Shown piece after piece: positions 45,058-52,758 of a DNA stretch of 64,000 nucleotides (its first letter is position 1; the number at the start of each line of letters is the position of its first letter). Under the pieces are notes generated by a model that saw nothing but the letters and a program-made list of their open reading frames with translations, did no database searches and had not been told where the DNA came from. The stretch is from an uncultured Olleya sp. (lineage in GTDB: Bacteria; Bacteroidota; Bacteroidia; Flavobacteriales; Flavobacteriaceae), in contig CANNFD010000004.1 of assembly GCA_947503885.1 (NCBI GenBank), positions 62,001 through 126,000 on the forward strand, given 5' to 3'. The translations under genes and the position numbers were made by a program.

Positions 45058-45392
45058 TTTAAAGTTGGTTTAGGATTAAATATTAACGATAACGTTTTTA
45101 TAAAATCGTTAATCTGGTTGGTTTGATCTGCAATGACTTGCTTACCAGATTTTGTTACCGAATAGTATTTACGGACACGTTTGCCAATGTATACTTTTTC
45201 GGTTTTTAAAACTTTATTGTTTTCTAACTTATGTAAAATAGGGTATAAGGCACCTTCAGAGATGTCTATTTTTCCTTTAGTTAGGTCTTTTACCTTTTGG
45301 GTAATCTCATAACCATACATTTTTTCATGTTGACTTAACAACTTTAAAATGATAGGTTGTAGAGTTCCTTTTGTGAGTTCTTTGCTATACAT
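45054..45392 (-). CDS. PadR-family transcriptional regulator
   Basis: 112 residues. The winged-helix core holds MYGYEITQKVKDLTKGKIDISEGALYPILHKLENNKVLK and the basic wing with GKRVRKYYSVTKSGK. The short length and lack of an extra C-terminal domain fit the PadR subfamily 2. It is the first gene of an operon with two small membrane proteins, as PadR-HAAS pairs are elsewhere. It probably represses its own operon. Confidence 0.88.
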   Translation of the reverse strand: MYSKELTKGTLQPIILKLLSQHEKMYGYEITQKVKDLTKGKIDISEGALYPILHKLENNKVLKTEKVYIGKRVRKYYSVTKSGKQVIADQTNQINDFIKTLSLIFNPKPTLK

Positions 45393-45457
45393 ATGTCAAA
45401 TATACATTTTTTGTAAATACATTTTATTAAAATGTATATTTTTTTTTAAAATTTTAA

Positions 45458-45488
45458 AAAAAAACCACCTTGTTAGGTGGTTTTTAAT
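45458..45488 (-). terminator. Terminator of pyc
   Basis: ACCACCT (45464-45470) pairs with AGGTGGT (45475-45481). A run of nine A before it supplies the minus-strand U tract. The 31-base block is identical to 44367-44397. Confidence 0.9.
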
Positions 45489-45509
45489 GCTTTGATATCT
45501 AAAATTGTT

Positions 45510-48500
45510 TTATTCCAAAGTGATAATTAAATCGTTTTGTTTAACCATTTTACCTTCTTTCAAGGTTACAGATTTTACTTTTCCTGTTTTAAAAGCGACA
45601 ACTGTAGTTTCCATTTTCATGGCTTCAATTATAAATAAAGGATCGTTTTCTTTAACGACTTGTCCTTTTTTAACTAACACTTTATAAAGTGAACCTTGTA
45701 AAGGGGCGCCAATCTGATTAGCATCTGCAGGATCTACTTTAGTATGTTCTTCTTTTGTAATATTTAGCGATTTGTCTAGTACTTTTACAAAACGGTTTTC
45801 TCCATTAACTCTAAAAAATACGGTTCTCATACCTTCTTCATTAGGGATTCCAACAGATAGTAATTTAACAATAATTGTTTTTCCGGGTTCTAGCTCGATA
45901 GACGTTTCTTCACGTAACTTCATACCGTAAAAGAAATTTTTAGTTGGTACTAATGCTAAGTTTCCGTAAAGTTTATAGTTTTCGTGAGCTTGCTCGAATA
46001 CTTTAGGGTATAAGGTGTATGATAAAAAGTCTTCAATCTCAATAGCACGTGTAAAACCTTTTTGGAATTTCTTTTTGAAGGTTTCAAACTCTTCATCAAA
46101 ATTTATAGGTTCTAAATGCGCATTTGGTCTGTCTTTATATGCTTTGTGGTTTTTAAGGATAATCTTTTGAAGCTTAGCAGGAAATCCTCCAACTGGTTGT
46201 CCTAAATCGCCTTTAAAGAAATTAATTACTGATTCTGGAAACGAAATCTCTTCACCACGTTGCATAACATCTTCCGGTGTCAGGTTATTGGTTACCATAA
46301 AAATAGCCATGTCACCAACTACTTTAGAGCTTGGTGTAACTTTAATTAAATTGCCAAACATGGTATTGACCTGTGCGTACATTTTTTTAACTTCTTCAAA
46401 ACGGTCGCCTAATCCTAAAGCAGTTGCTTGTGGGCGTAGGTTAGAGTATTGTCCACCAGGGATTTCATGCTGAAATACTTCGGCAGTTCCTGCTTTTAAA
46501 CCAGACTCGAAAGGGTAGTACATCTCGCGAGTATCTTCCCAGAAATTTGAAAACTGATTTAATGAGTTTATTTCAAACTCATGTGCTCTTGGTTGGTATT
46601 TCATCATCTCTACAACTGCATTAAAGTTAGGTTGAGAGGTTAATCCTGAAAGCCCCCCTAATGCTACATCTACCACGTCAATACCAGCTTCAATAGCTTT
46701 TAAATATGTAGCAGTTTGTAAGGATGAGGTGTCGTGTGTATGTAAGTGTATTGGGATGTTTACGGTGTCTTTTAAAGCACCTATTAATTGGGTAGCAGCA
46801 TAAGGTTTTAATAAACCAGCCATATCTTTAATGGCTAACATATGTGCTCCAGCGTTTTCTAAATCTTTAGCTAATTGCGTGTAATATTTAAGGTTGTACT
46901 TTGTTTGATTAACATCCAAAATATCTCCTGTGTAACTAATCGCACCTTCTGCAATACCGCCTGTTTTGTTTCTAACATAACTAATACTTGGCTCCATTGC
47001 TTTTACCCAGTTTAACGAGTCAAATATTCTGAAAATATCAACGCCATTTTCCCAAGATTTTTCAACAAATTTTTCGATTAAATTATCTGGATAGGCTTTG
47101 TAACCCACGCCATTAGAGCCACGTAATAACATTTGAAACAGGATATTTGGTACAGCTTTACGTAACTCGCGTAATCGTGTCCAAGGACTTTCGTGTAAAA
47201 AGCGTAAACAAACATCAAAAGTGGCACCTCCCCAAACTTCCATACTAAAAGTGTTTGGATGGTTTTTTGCAAAACTTTCTGCTACTTTAAGCATGTCAAA
47301 AGTCCGCATTCTGGTAGCTAATAATGATTGGTGCGCATCACGCATTGTTGTATCTGTATAATGAATCTTGTTATCCTCTTTAAGCCACTGGCAAAACTTT
47401 TCAGGACCTAATTGTGTCAACAAATCTTTTGTCCCTTTTGGATAAGGTGAAGAAGCACTAAATTTAGGTGTTTTTGGCTTTTGAAATACTTTACTATCGT
47501 CAGTAAATTTAACATCAGGATTACCATTAACAATTACCTCTGCCAAATATTGTGTGAATTTTGAAGTCCTATCTTGTGGTAATTTTATTTTAAATAGCGA
47601 AGGTGTATTTTGAATAAAATTAACGGTTACATTGCCCTCTTTAAAAGTGTCATGCTGGATTACATTTTGTAAAAAATGAATATTAGTATTTACACCTCTA
47701 ATCCTAAACTCTTTTAAAGCTCTGACCATTTTTCTGACAGCTCCATCTAGCGTTCTACCATGAGCAGAAACTTTAACTAACATAGAGTCGAAAAAAGGAC
47801 TAACCTGATACCCTTGATAAATACTTCCTGCATCTAATCTAATCCCCATTCCAGAAGCACTTCTGTAGGTGGTTATAGATCCATAATCTGGTGTAAAATT
47901 ATTTGTAGGGTCTTCTGTTGTTAAACGACATTGTAATGCAAAACCATAGGTTGCTAAAGTGTCTTGTTCGTAAATTTTAATTTGTTTGTCTGATAATTTA
48001 TAGCCACCAGCAACAAAAATTTGGGTTTTAACCAAATCGATACCTGTAACCATTTCGGTAACGGTATGCTCAACTTGAATCCTTGGGTTAACTTCAATAA
48101 AAAAGATATTATCTTCTTTATCTACTAAAAATTCAACCGTACCTATATTATTATAATTTACTTCTGACGCTATTGCAACTGCGTATTTATATAAATCCTG
48201 TTTAACTTTATCTGTAACGTTAAACGATGGTGCAATTTCTACTACTTTTTGATGACGACGTTGTACGGAGCAATCACGCTCAAAAAGATGACGAATATTA
48301 CCATGGTTATCTGCAACCACTTGTACTTCAATATGTTTTGGGTCTTCGACATATTTTTCTAAAAACATGGTGTCATCACCAAAAGCATTAAGTGCTTCGT
48401 TTCTAGCAGAGTCAAAATTAAATTCTAAATCCTCATCCTTCCTAATAATACGCATTCCGCGACCACCACCACCAGATGCAGCTTTAAGCATTAATGGGTA

Positions 48501-48962
48501 ACCAATGGTTTGCGCTTCAGAAAGTGCTACTTTTAAAGAGGTTAGTTTCTTTTTATTACTTTCAATAATCGGAACTTTACATTTTACAGCAATCTTTTTT
48601 GCAGTAATCTTATCGCCTAAAGCATCCATTACTTCTGGTTTTGGCCCAATAAAAATAATGTTGTTATCTGCACATCTTCGTGCAAATTCTGAATTTTCAG
48701 AAAGAAAACCATACCCAGGGTGAATAGCGTCGACATTTTTTGCTTTAGCTAATTCAATAATTTCATCCATATCTAAATACGGTTTCAACGGTTGGTTGTC
48801 TTCTCCGATTTGATAGGATTCATCCGCTTTATTTCTATGTTGCGAATAACGGTCTTCAAAAGTGTAAATAGCAACTGTAGCAATATTTAGCTCTGTACAA
48901 GCGCGTAAAACTCTAATTGCAATTTCCCCTCTGTTAGCGACCAGGATTTTTTTAATTTTCAT
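45510..48962 (-). CDS. pyc: Pyruvate carboxylase
   Basis: 1150 residues, single-chain enzyme. The biotin carboxylase domain (about 1-460) includes GYPLMLKAASGGGGRGMRI and FFIEVNPRIQVEHTVTE. The carboxyltransferase domain (about 530-1000) includes DTTMRDAHQSLLATRMRT and HLHTHDTSSLQTATYL. The C-terminal biotinyl domain has the target lysine in FIIEAMKMETTVV. It carboxylates pyruvate to oxaloacetate with ATP and bicarbonate to refill the TCA cycle. Length and all three domains are complete. A palindrome at 49062-49085 lies 100-123 bases upstream and may be an operator. Confidence 0.95.
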   Translation of the reverse strand: MKIKKILVANRGEIAIRVLRACTELNIATVAIYTFEDRYSQHRNKADESYQIGEDNQPLKPYLDMDEIIELAKAKNVDAIHPGYGFLSENSEFARRCADNNIIFIGPKPEVMDALGDKITAKKIAVKCKVPIIESNKKKLTSLKVALSEAQTIGYPLMLKAASGGGGRGMRIIRKDEDLEFNFDSARNEALNAFGDDTMFLEKYVEDPKHIEVQVVADNHGNIRHLFERDCSVQRRHQKVVEIAPSFNVTDKVKQDLYKYAVAIASEVNYNNIGTVEFLVDKEDNIFFIEVNPRIQVEHTVTEMVTGIDLVKTQIFVAGGYKLSDKQIKIYEQDTLATYGFALQCRLTTEDPTNNFTPDYGSITTYRSASGMGIRLDAGSIYQGYQVSPFFDSMLVKVSAHGRTLDGAVRKMVRALKEFRIRGVNTNIHFLQNVIQHDTFKEGNVTVNFIQNTPSLFKIKLPQDRTSKFTQYLAEVIVNGNPDVKFTDDSKVFQKPKTPKFSASSPYPKGTKDLLTQLGPEKFCQWLKEDNKIHYTDTTMRDAHQSLLATRMRTFDMLKVAESFAKNHPNTFSMEVWGGATFDVCLRFLHESPWTRLRELRKAVPNILFQMLLRGSNGVGYKAYPDNLIEKFVEKSWENGVDIFRIFDSLNWVKAMEPSISYVRNKTGGIAEGAISYTGDILDVNQTKYNLKYYTQLAKDLENAGAHMLAIKDMAGLLKPYAATQLIGALKDTVNIPIHLHTHDTSSLQTATYLKAIEAGIDVVDVALGGLSGLTSQPNFNAVVEMMKYQPRAHEFEINSLNQFSNFWEDTREMYYPFESGLKAGTAEVFQHEIPGGQYSNLRPQATALGLGDRFEEVKKMYAQVNTMFGNLIKVTPSSKVVGDMAIFMVTNNLTPEDVMQRGEEISFPESVINFFKGDLGQPVGGFPAKLQKIILKNHKAYKDRPNAHLEPINFDEEFETFKKKFQKGFTRAIEIEDFLSYTLYPKVFEQAHENYKLYGNLALVPTKNFFYGMKLREETSIELEPGKTIIVKLLSVGIPNEEGMRTVFFRVNGENRFVKVLDKSLNITKEEHTKVDPADANQIGAPLQGSLYKVLVKKGQVVKENDPLFIIEAMKMETTVVAFKTGKVKSVTLKEGKMVKQNDLIITLE

Positions 48963-49061
48963 TGTAGTAGTTGTGTGTTGATTTATATGGTTTTTGCTTT
49001 TAAATTAATTATTTATTTATCAGTATAATTTAAAGTCTATAAGGTAATTTTTATTTGCTTA

Positions 49062-49085
49062 AAATACAATGCGTGCATAGTATTT
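49062..49085. promoter_or_regulatory. Palindrome with ATGCGTGCAT core upstream of pyc
   Basis: Arms of 11 bases (AAATACAATGC, 49062-49072, and its partner 49075-49085) pair with one mismatch around a central GT. A run of T follows on the plus strand. It sits between the htpG terminator and pyc. It shares the core ATGC-RT-GCAT with the palindrome at 51242-51255. It could be a repressor-binding site or an extra terminator. Confidence 0.4.
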
Positions 49086-49104
49086 TTTTTATAATATTAA
49101 TAAC

Positions 49105-49137
49105 AAAAAAACCACTCCGTTTAAGAAGTGGTTTTTT
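49105..49137 (-). terminator. Terminator of htpG
   Basis: AAACCACT pairs with AGTGGTTT around a CCGTTTAAGA loop (stem 49109-49134). A run of A on the plus strand gives the minus-strand U tract. It is followed at once by the 49138-49158 palindrome, as the pyc/padR-type terminator at 44367 is followed by a similar remnant. Confidence 0.85.
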
Positions 49138-49158
49138 AATTTCCGCGAAAGCGAAATT
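49138..49158. repeat. Short interspersed palindrome (TTTCCGC family)
   Basis: AATTTCCGC and GCGAAATT with a GAAA loop. This copy abuts the htpG terminator. It belongs with the copies at 11885-11902, 51136-51153 and 58593-58611. Confidence 0.55.
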
Positions 49159-49197
49159 AGTTATATAGTTTGCTTTGTCTTGCGACTTGCATAGTTG

Positions 49198-51114
49198 TTA
49201 TTTTAAAATCTCGTAGCTACGTTTGATAAAGTCAGATAATTCTTTTCCTTTTAAAAGACCTTGAGATAAACGAGCTAAGTCTAAACTTTGTGTAATTAAA
49301 CGCTCTTGTTTTTTCTTAGTTTTAGTGTTTAAAATCTCATTTACTAAATCAGAGTTTGTATTTACAACAAGGTTGTACATTTCTGGCATATTACCAAACA
49401 TCTGCATACCACCTCCGCCACCAGACGCTTGCATCTCTTTCATACGACGCATAAATTCTGGTTGTGTGATCATAAATGGTGTTGCGTTGCTATCCATAGC
49501 TTCTAATTGCACCATAAATTTTTCTGAAGGGATAACCTCTTTTAATAACTCGTCTAAAGCTTTAGTTTGATCTTCGTCAAGCTTAGAAATAGCTGCTTCG
49601 TCTTTAGCAATTAATTTGTCAATAGAATCTGCATCTACACGAGAGAACGTAATGTTTTCTTTAGTAGATTCTAGTTTTTGCATTAAATGCGAAACAATAG
49701 GACTGTCTAACAATAATACCTCATAACCTTTATCTTTTGCAGCCTCAACATAACTGTGTTGCTCTTCTTGGTTGCTAGTATAAAGGATTACTAATTTGTT
49801 GTCTTTGTCTGTTTGCTTAGCTTTTATTTTATTAAATAACTCCTCGTAAGTATAGTATTTACCATCTACGGTTGGGTATAATGCAAATGCATCTGCTTTG
49901 TCAAAAAACTTGTCATCAGATAGCATACCGTACTCGATAACAATCTTAATATCGTTCCATTTAGCTTCAAACTCCTCACGACTATTATTAAATAGTGATT
50001 TTAGTTTATCGGCTACTTTACGTGATATGTAAGATGATATTTTTTTAACAGCACCATCTGCTTGCAGGTAACTACGCGATACGTTTAATGGTATGTCTGG
50101 ACTGTCAATTACACCACGTAACATAGTTAAAAACTCTGGTACAATCCCTTCTACATTATCAGTTACATAAACTTGGTTTTGGTACAATTGGATTTTATCC
50201 TTTTGCATAGCCATATCCTGTGTCATCTTAGGGAAGTATAAAATACCAGTAAGATTAAAAGGATAGTCTACATTTAAATGAATATGGAATAATGGATCTT
50301 CAAATTGCGAAGGGTATAACTCGCGATAAAAGTTGGTATAATCCTCGTCTTTTAAATCTGCTGGTTGTTTTGTCCAAGCAGGATTAGGATTATTAATAAT
50401 ATTATCTACAGTTATTTTTTTCTGAGGTTCAGTCGTTTCTTTACCATCAGCATCTTTTGTAGTTTCAGGTTTGTGATCAGGGTCGTTTACTTCTTTAGTT
50501 CCAAATTTAATTGGTATAGGCATAAACTTGTTATACTTATTTAGTAAACTACTGATACGAGCTTCTTCTAAAAACTCTGTCGAGTCCTCAGCAATATGCA
50601 AGATAATCTCAGTACCTCTGTCTGTTTTGTCGTGTGGCTCTAAAGTAAACTCTGGAGATCCATCACAAGTCCAATGTGCTGCTGTAGTCCCTTCTTTATG
50701 AGACTTAGTAATGATTTCTACTTTTTCTGCTACCATAAATGCAGAGTAAAAACCTAGTCCAAAGTGTCCGATAATTCCAGCATCTTTGGCGCTATCTTTA
50801 TATTGGTCTAAAAACTCTTCTGCACCAGAAAAAGCCACTTGGTTGATATATTTTTCAACCTCGTCTGCTGTCATCCCTAAACCTTGATCGATGATATGAA
50901 GTTTTTTACCTTCTTTATCAATTTTAACTTCAATTACAGGGTTTCCGTATTCAGATTTTGACTCTCCAATGCTAGTTAAATGCTTTAACTTTAATGTTGC
51001 GTCTGTACCATTACTAATAAGCTCACGTAAAAATATTTCGTGATCACTATACAAGAATTTTTTAATTAATGGGAAAATGTTTTCAACTGAAACATTAATA
51101 CTTCCTTTTGCCAT
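49198..51114 (-). CDS. htpG: Molecular chaperone HtpG (Hsp90)
   Basis: 638 residues. The N-terminal GHKL ATPase domain holds LRELISNGTDATLKLK, LHIIDQGLGMTADEVEKY and IGHFGLGFYSAFMVA. The middle domain and C-terminal dimerisation domain follow; the latter has the flexible glycine-rich stretch ASGGGGGMQMF near residue 565. It refolds client proteins in an ATP-dependent manner. Compared with E. coli HtpG there is a low-complexity insert KPETTKDADGKETTEPQKK near residue 210. The upstream region has a sigma54-like promoter and TGACA repeats (51182-51222). Confidence 0.95.
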   Translation of the reverse strand: MAKGSINVSVENIFPLIKKFLYSDHEIFLRELISNGTDATLKLKHLTSIGESKSEYGNPVIEVKIDKEGKKLHIIDQGLGMTADEVEKYINQVAFSGAEEFLDQYKDSAKDAGIIGHFGLGFYSAFMVAEKVEIITKSHKEGTTAAHWTCDGSPEFTLEPHDKTDRGTEIILHIAEDSTEFLEEARISSLLNKYNKFMPIPIKFGTKEVNDPDHKPETTKDADGKETTEPQKKITVDNIINNPNPAWTKQPADLKDEDYTNFYRELYPSQFEDPLFHIHLNVDYPFNLTGILYFPKMTQDMAMQKDKIQLYQNQVYVTDNVEGIVPEFLTMLRGVIDSPDIPLNVSRSYLQADGAVKKISSYISRKVADKLKSLFNNSREEFEAKWNDIKIVIEYGMLSDDKFFDKADAFALYPTVDGKYYTYEELFNKIKAKQTDKDNKLVILYTSNQEEQHSYVEAAKDKGYEVLLLDSPIVSHLMQKLESTKENITFSRVDADSIDKLIAKDEAAISKLDEDQTKALDELLKEVIPSEKFMVQLEAMDSNATPFMITQPEFMRRMKEMQASGGGGGMQMFGNMPEMYNLVVNTNSDLVNEILNTKTKKKQERLITQSLDLARLSQGLLKGKELSDFIKRSYEILK

Positions 51115-51135
51115 AATTTTATGTTTTATTATTTA

Positions 51136-51153
51136 TTTCCGCTTGAAGCGAAA
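51136..51153. repeat. Short interspersed palindrome (TTTCCGC family)
   Basis: TTTCCGCTTGAAGCGAAA lies in the predicted 5' leader of htpG, between its sigma54-like promoter and start codon. Related copies are at 11885-11902, 49138-49158 and 58593-58611. Confidence 0.55.
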
Positions 51154-51181
51154 CGTACTATTAATTTCTGATTATCTAATA

Positions 51182-51222
51182 GTCAACAAAAATGCCAATT
51201 GCTTAAAGGTGACAAGATGACA
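51182..51222 (-). promoter_or_regulatory. Sigma54-like promoter with TGACA repeats, htpG
   Basis: On the minus strand TTGGCA and GTTGAC are spaced so that ten bases separate the -24 GG (51195-51196) from the -12 GA (51183-51184). This is the sigma54 spacing, with A in place of C at -12. Just upstream are two TGTCA words separated by three bases (51210-51222). The transcript would have a leader of about 60 bases before htpG. Confidence 0.4.
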
Positions 51223-51241
51223 TTTTAAATAAGCAAAAGTA

Positions 51242-51255
51242 TTATGCATGCATAA
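51242..51255. promoter_or_regulatory. Perfect palindrome with ATGCATGCAT core upstream of the FabH-like gene
   Basis: TTATGCATGCATAA is a perfect palindrome about 97 bases before the FabH-like start at 51352. Its core matches the palindrome upstream of pyc (49062-49085) at 9 of 10 positions. Confidence 0.35.
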
Positions 51256-51351
51256 CGAATTAAAAACAATTGTAGACACTTTATATATGAAAGCATTAAA
51301 TTGCAAATCCATTTTTTTAAGTAGAAAAAGATGTAGAAACAATAAATATTA

Positions 51352-52362
51352 ATGTACAATTCAAAAATTATTGGTTTAGGTAAATATGTGCCTGACAACA
51401 TTGTCACAAATGAAGATTTATCCAAAATGATGGATACTAATGATGAGTGGATTACTGAACGCACTGGAATAAAAGAAAGACGTTGGGTAAAAGAAGGCTC
51501 TGGTGACACAACTGCAACTATGGGAGTGAAAGCTGCCAAACAAGCAATAGAACGTTCTGGAATAGATAAAGATGATATTGATTTTATCATCTTTGCAACT
51601 TTAAGTCCAGATATGTATTTTCCTGGTCCAGGTGTGCAAGTACAACATGCTTTAGGTATTAAAACGGTTGGTGCTTTAGATGTACGTAACCAATGTTCTG
51701 GATTTGTATATGCAATATCTGTAGCAGATAATTTTATAAAAACTGGTATGTATAAAAACATATTAGTAATTGGTAGCGAGCTACATTCTCACGGTTTAGA
51801 TAAAACTACAAGAGGGCGTGGTGTAACCGTAATTTTTGGTGATGGTGCAGGAGCTGCAGTATTAACAAGAGAAGAAGATAATAGTAAAGGAATTTTATCT
51901 ACACACTTGCACAGTCAAGGAGAACACGCTGAAGAGCTGGTTTTAGTGGCGCCAGGGATGGGTAAACGTTGGGTAAATGATATCATTGCTGATAATGATC
52001 CTAATGACCAAAGTTACTTCCCGCATATGAATGGTCAATTTGTATTTAAAAATGCAGTGGTCCGTTTTAGCGAAGTAATTATGGAAGGTCTAGCTAAAAA
52101 CAATATGGATAAAGATGCTATTGATATGCTAATCCCACATCAAGCTAATTTACGTATTGCACAGTTTATACAAAAGAAATTTGGTTTAAGTGATGACCAA
52201 GTCTTTAATAATATCATGAAATATGGTAATACTACAGCTGCCTCTATACCAATTGCTTTAACTGAAGCTTGGGAACAAGGTAAAGTTAAAGAAGGTGACA
52301 ATGTTGTGTTAGCTGCTTTTGGTAGTGGATTTACTTGGGGAAGTGTTATTATAAAGTGGTAA
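51352..52362 (+). CDS. 3-oxoacyl-ACP synthase III family protein (FabH-like)
   Basis: 336 residues. The catalytic Cys-His-Asn triad of the KAS III fold is visible in DVRNQCSGFVYAIS, MLIPHQANLRIAQF and MKYGNTTAASIPIAL. Other family elements are TGIKERRWV at 43-51 and the C-terminal GSGFTWGSVII. It would condense an acyl-CoA with malonyl-ACP, either in fatty acid initiation or in a specialised lipid pathway. No other fab genes are nearby, so it is not in the standard fab cluster. A terminator follows at 52411-52447. Confidence 0.85.
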   Translation: MYNSKIIGLGKYVPDNIVTNEDLSKMMDTNDEWITERTGIKERRWVKEGSGDTTATMGVKAAKQAIERSGIDKDDIDFIIFATLSPDMYFPGPGVQVQHALGIKTVGALDVRNQCSGFVYAISVADNFIKTGMYKNILVIGSELHSHGLDKTTRGRGVTVIFGDGAGAAVLTREEDNSKGILSTHLHSQGEHAEELVLVAPGMGKRWVNDIIADNDPNDQSYFPHMNGQFVFKNAVVRFSEVIMEGLAKNNMDKDAIDMLIPHQANLRIAQFIQKKFGLSDDQVFNNIMKYGNTTAASIPIALTEAWEQGKVKEGDNVVLAAFGSGFTWGSVIIKW

Positions 52363-52410
52363 CAATCGACTAAGTTTAGCTCTATAGTTTTACAAAATAA
52401 TTAAACGCAA

Positions 52411-52447
52411 AAAAGCCAGAAACATAAATATGTTACTGGCTTTTTTT
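52411..52447 (+). terminator. Terminator of the FabH-like gene
   Basis: AGCCAG (52414-52419) pairs with CTGGCT (52436-52441), extended inside by AACAT/ATGTT. Four A precede and seven or more T follow. Confidence 0.88.
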
Positions 52448-52644
52448 ATATAAATTAACTAACTACTTAAACTAAACTTTATAAATCTATTGGTTTTTTT
52501 GTGAAGACTAATTCAAATAAAAAATAAAACGATTTACTGTTTGTTTATAATAAGACGCATTAAATTGAGTTTTATTACATTGATTATCAGCTTTTAACGT
52601 ATTTTTAACACAGTTTATGCCTTAAATAAAAAAAAGTGTTAAAA

Positions 52645-52679
52645 CAAAAATCCAAAGATGATCAGTCTTTGGATTTTTT
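52645..52679 (-). terminator. Terminator of the receptor gene
   Basis: AATCCAAAGA (52649-52658) and TCTTTGGATT (52666-52675) form a 10-bp stem around TGATCAG. Both flanks have A or T runs, so it can act in both directions. Confidence 0.88.
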
Positions 52680-52758
52680 ATTTAGCAACTAGTATAACAC
52701 TAACCATTAACTGTTTTAAAAGCTGCTAAATAACTTCTAGAAAGTGTTATTAATAGTT

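Larger units (their letters stand above)
52363..52758. other. Intergenic region with two terminators
   Basis: This 396-bp region holds the fabH-like terminator (52411-52447) and the minus-strand terminator of the receptor gene (52645-52679). The 200 bases between are AT-rich with no gene. Confidence 0.7.

Noticed and set aside
51225-51761. 178-residue minus-strand ORF
   Set aside because: It lies opposite the intact FabH-like gene, whose catalytic motifs are complete, and its translation is cysteine- and serine-rich with no motif. Treated as a shadow frame.
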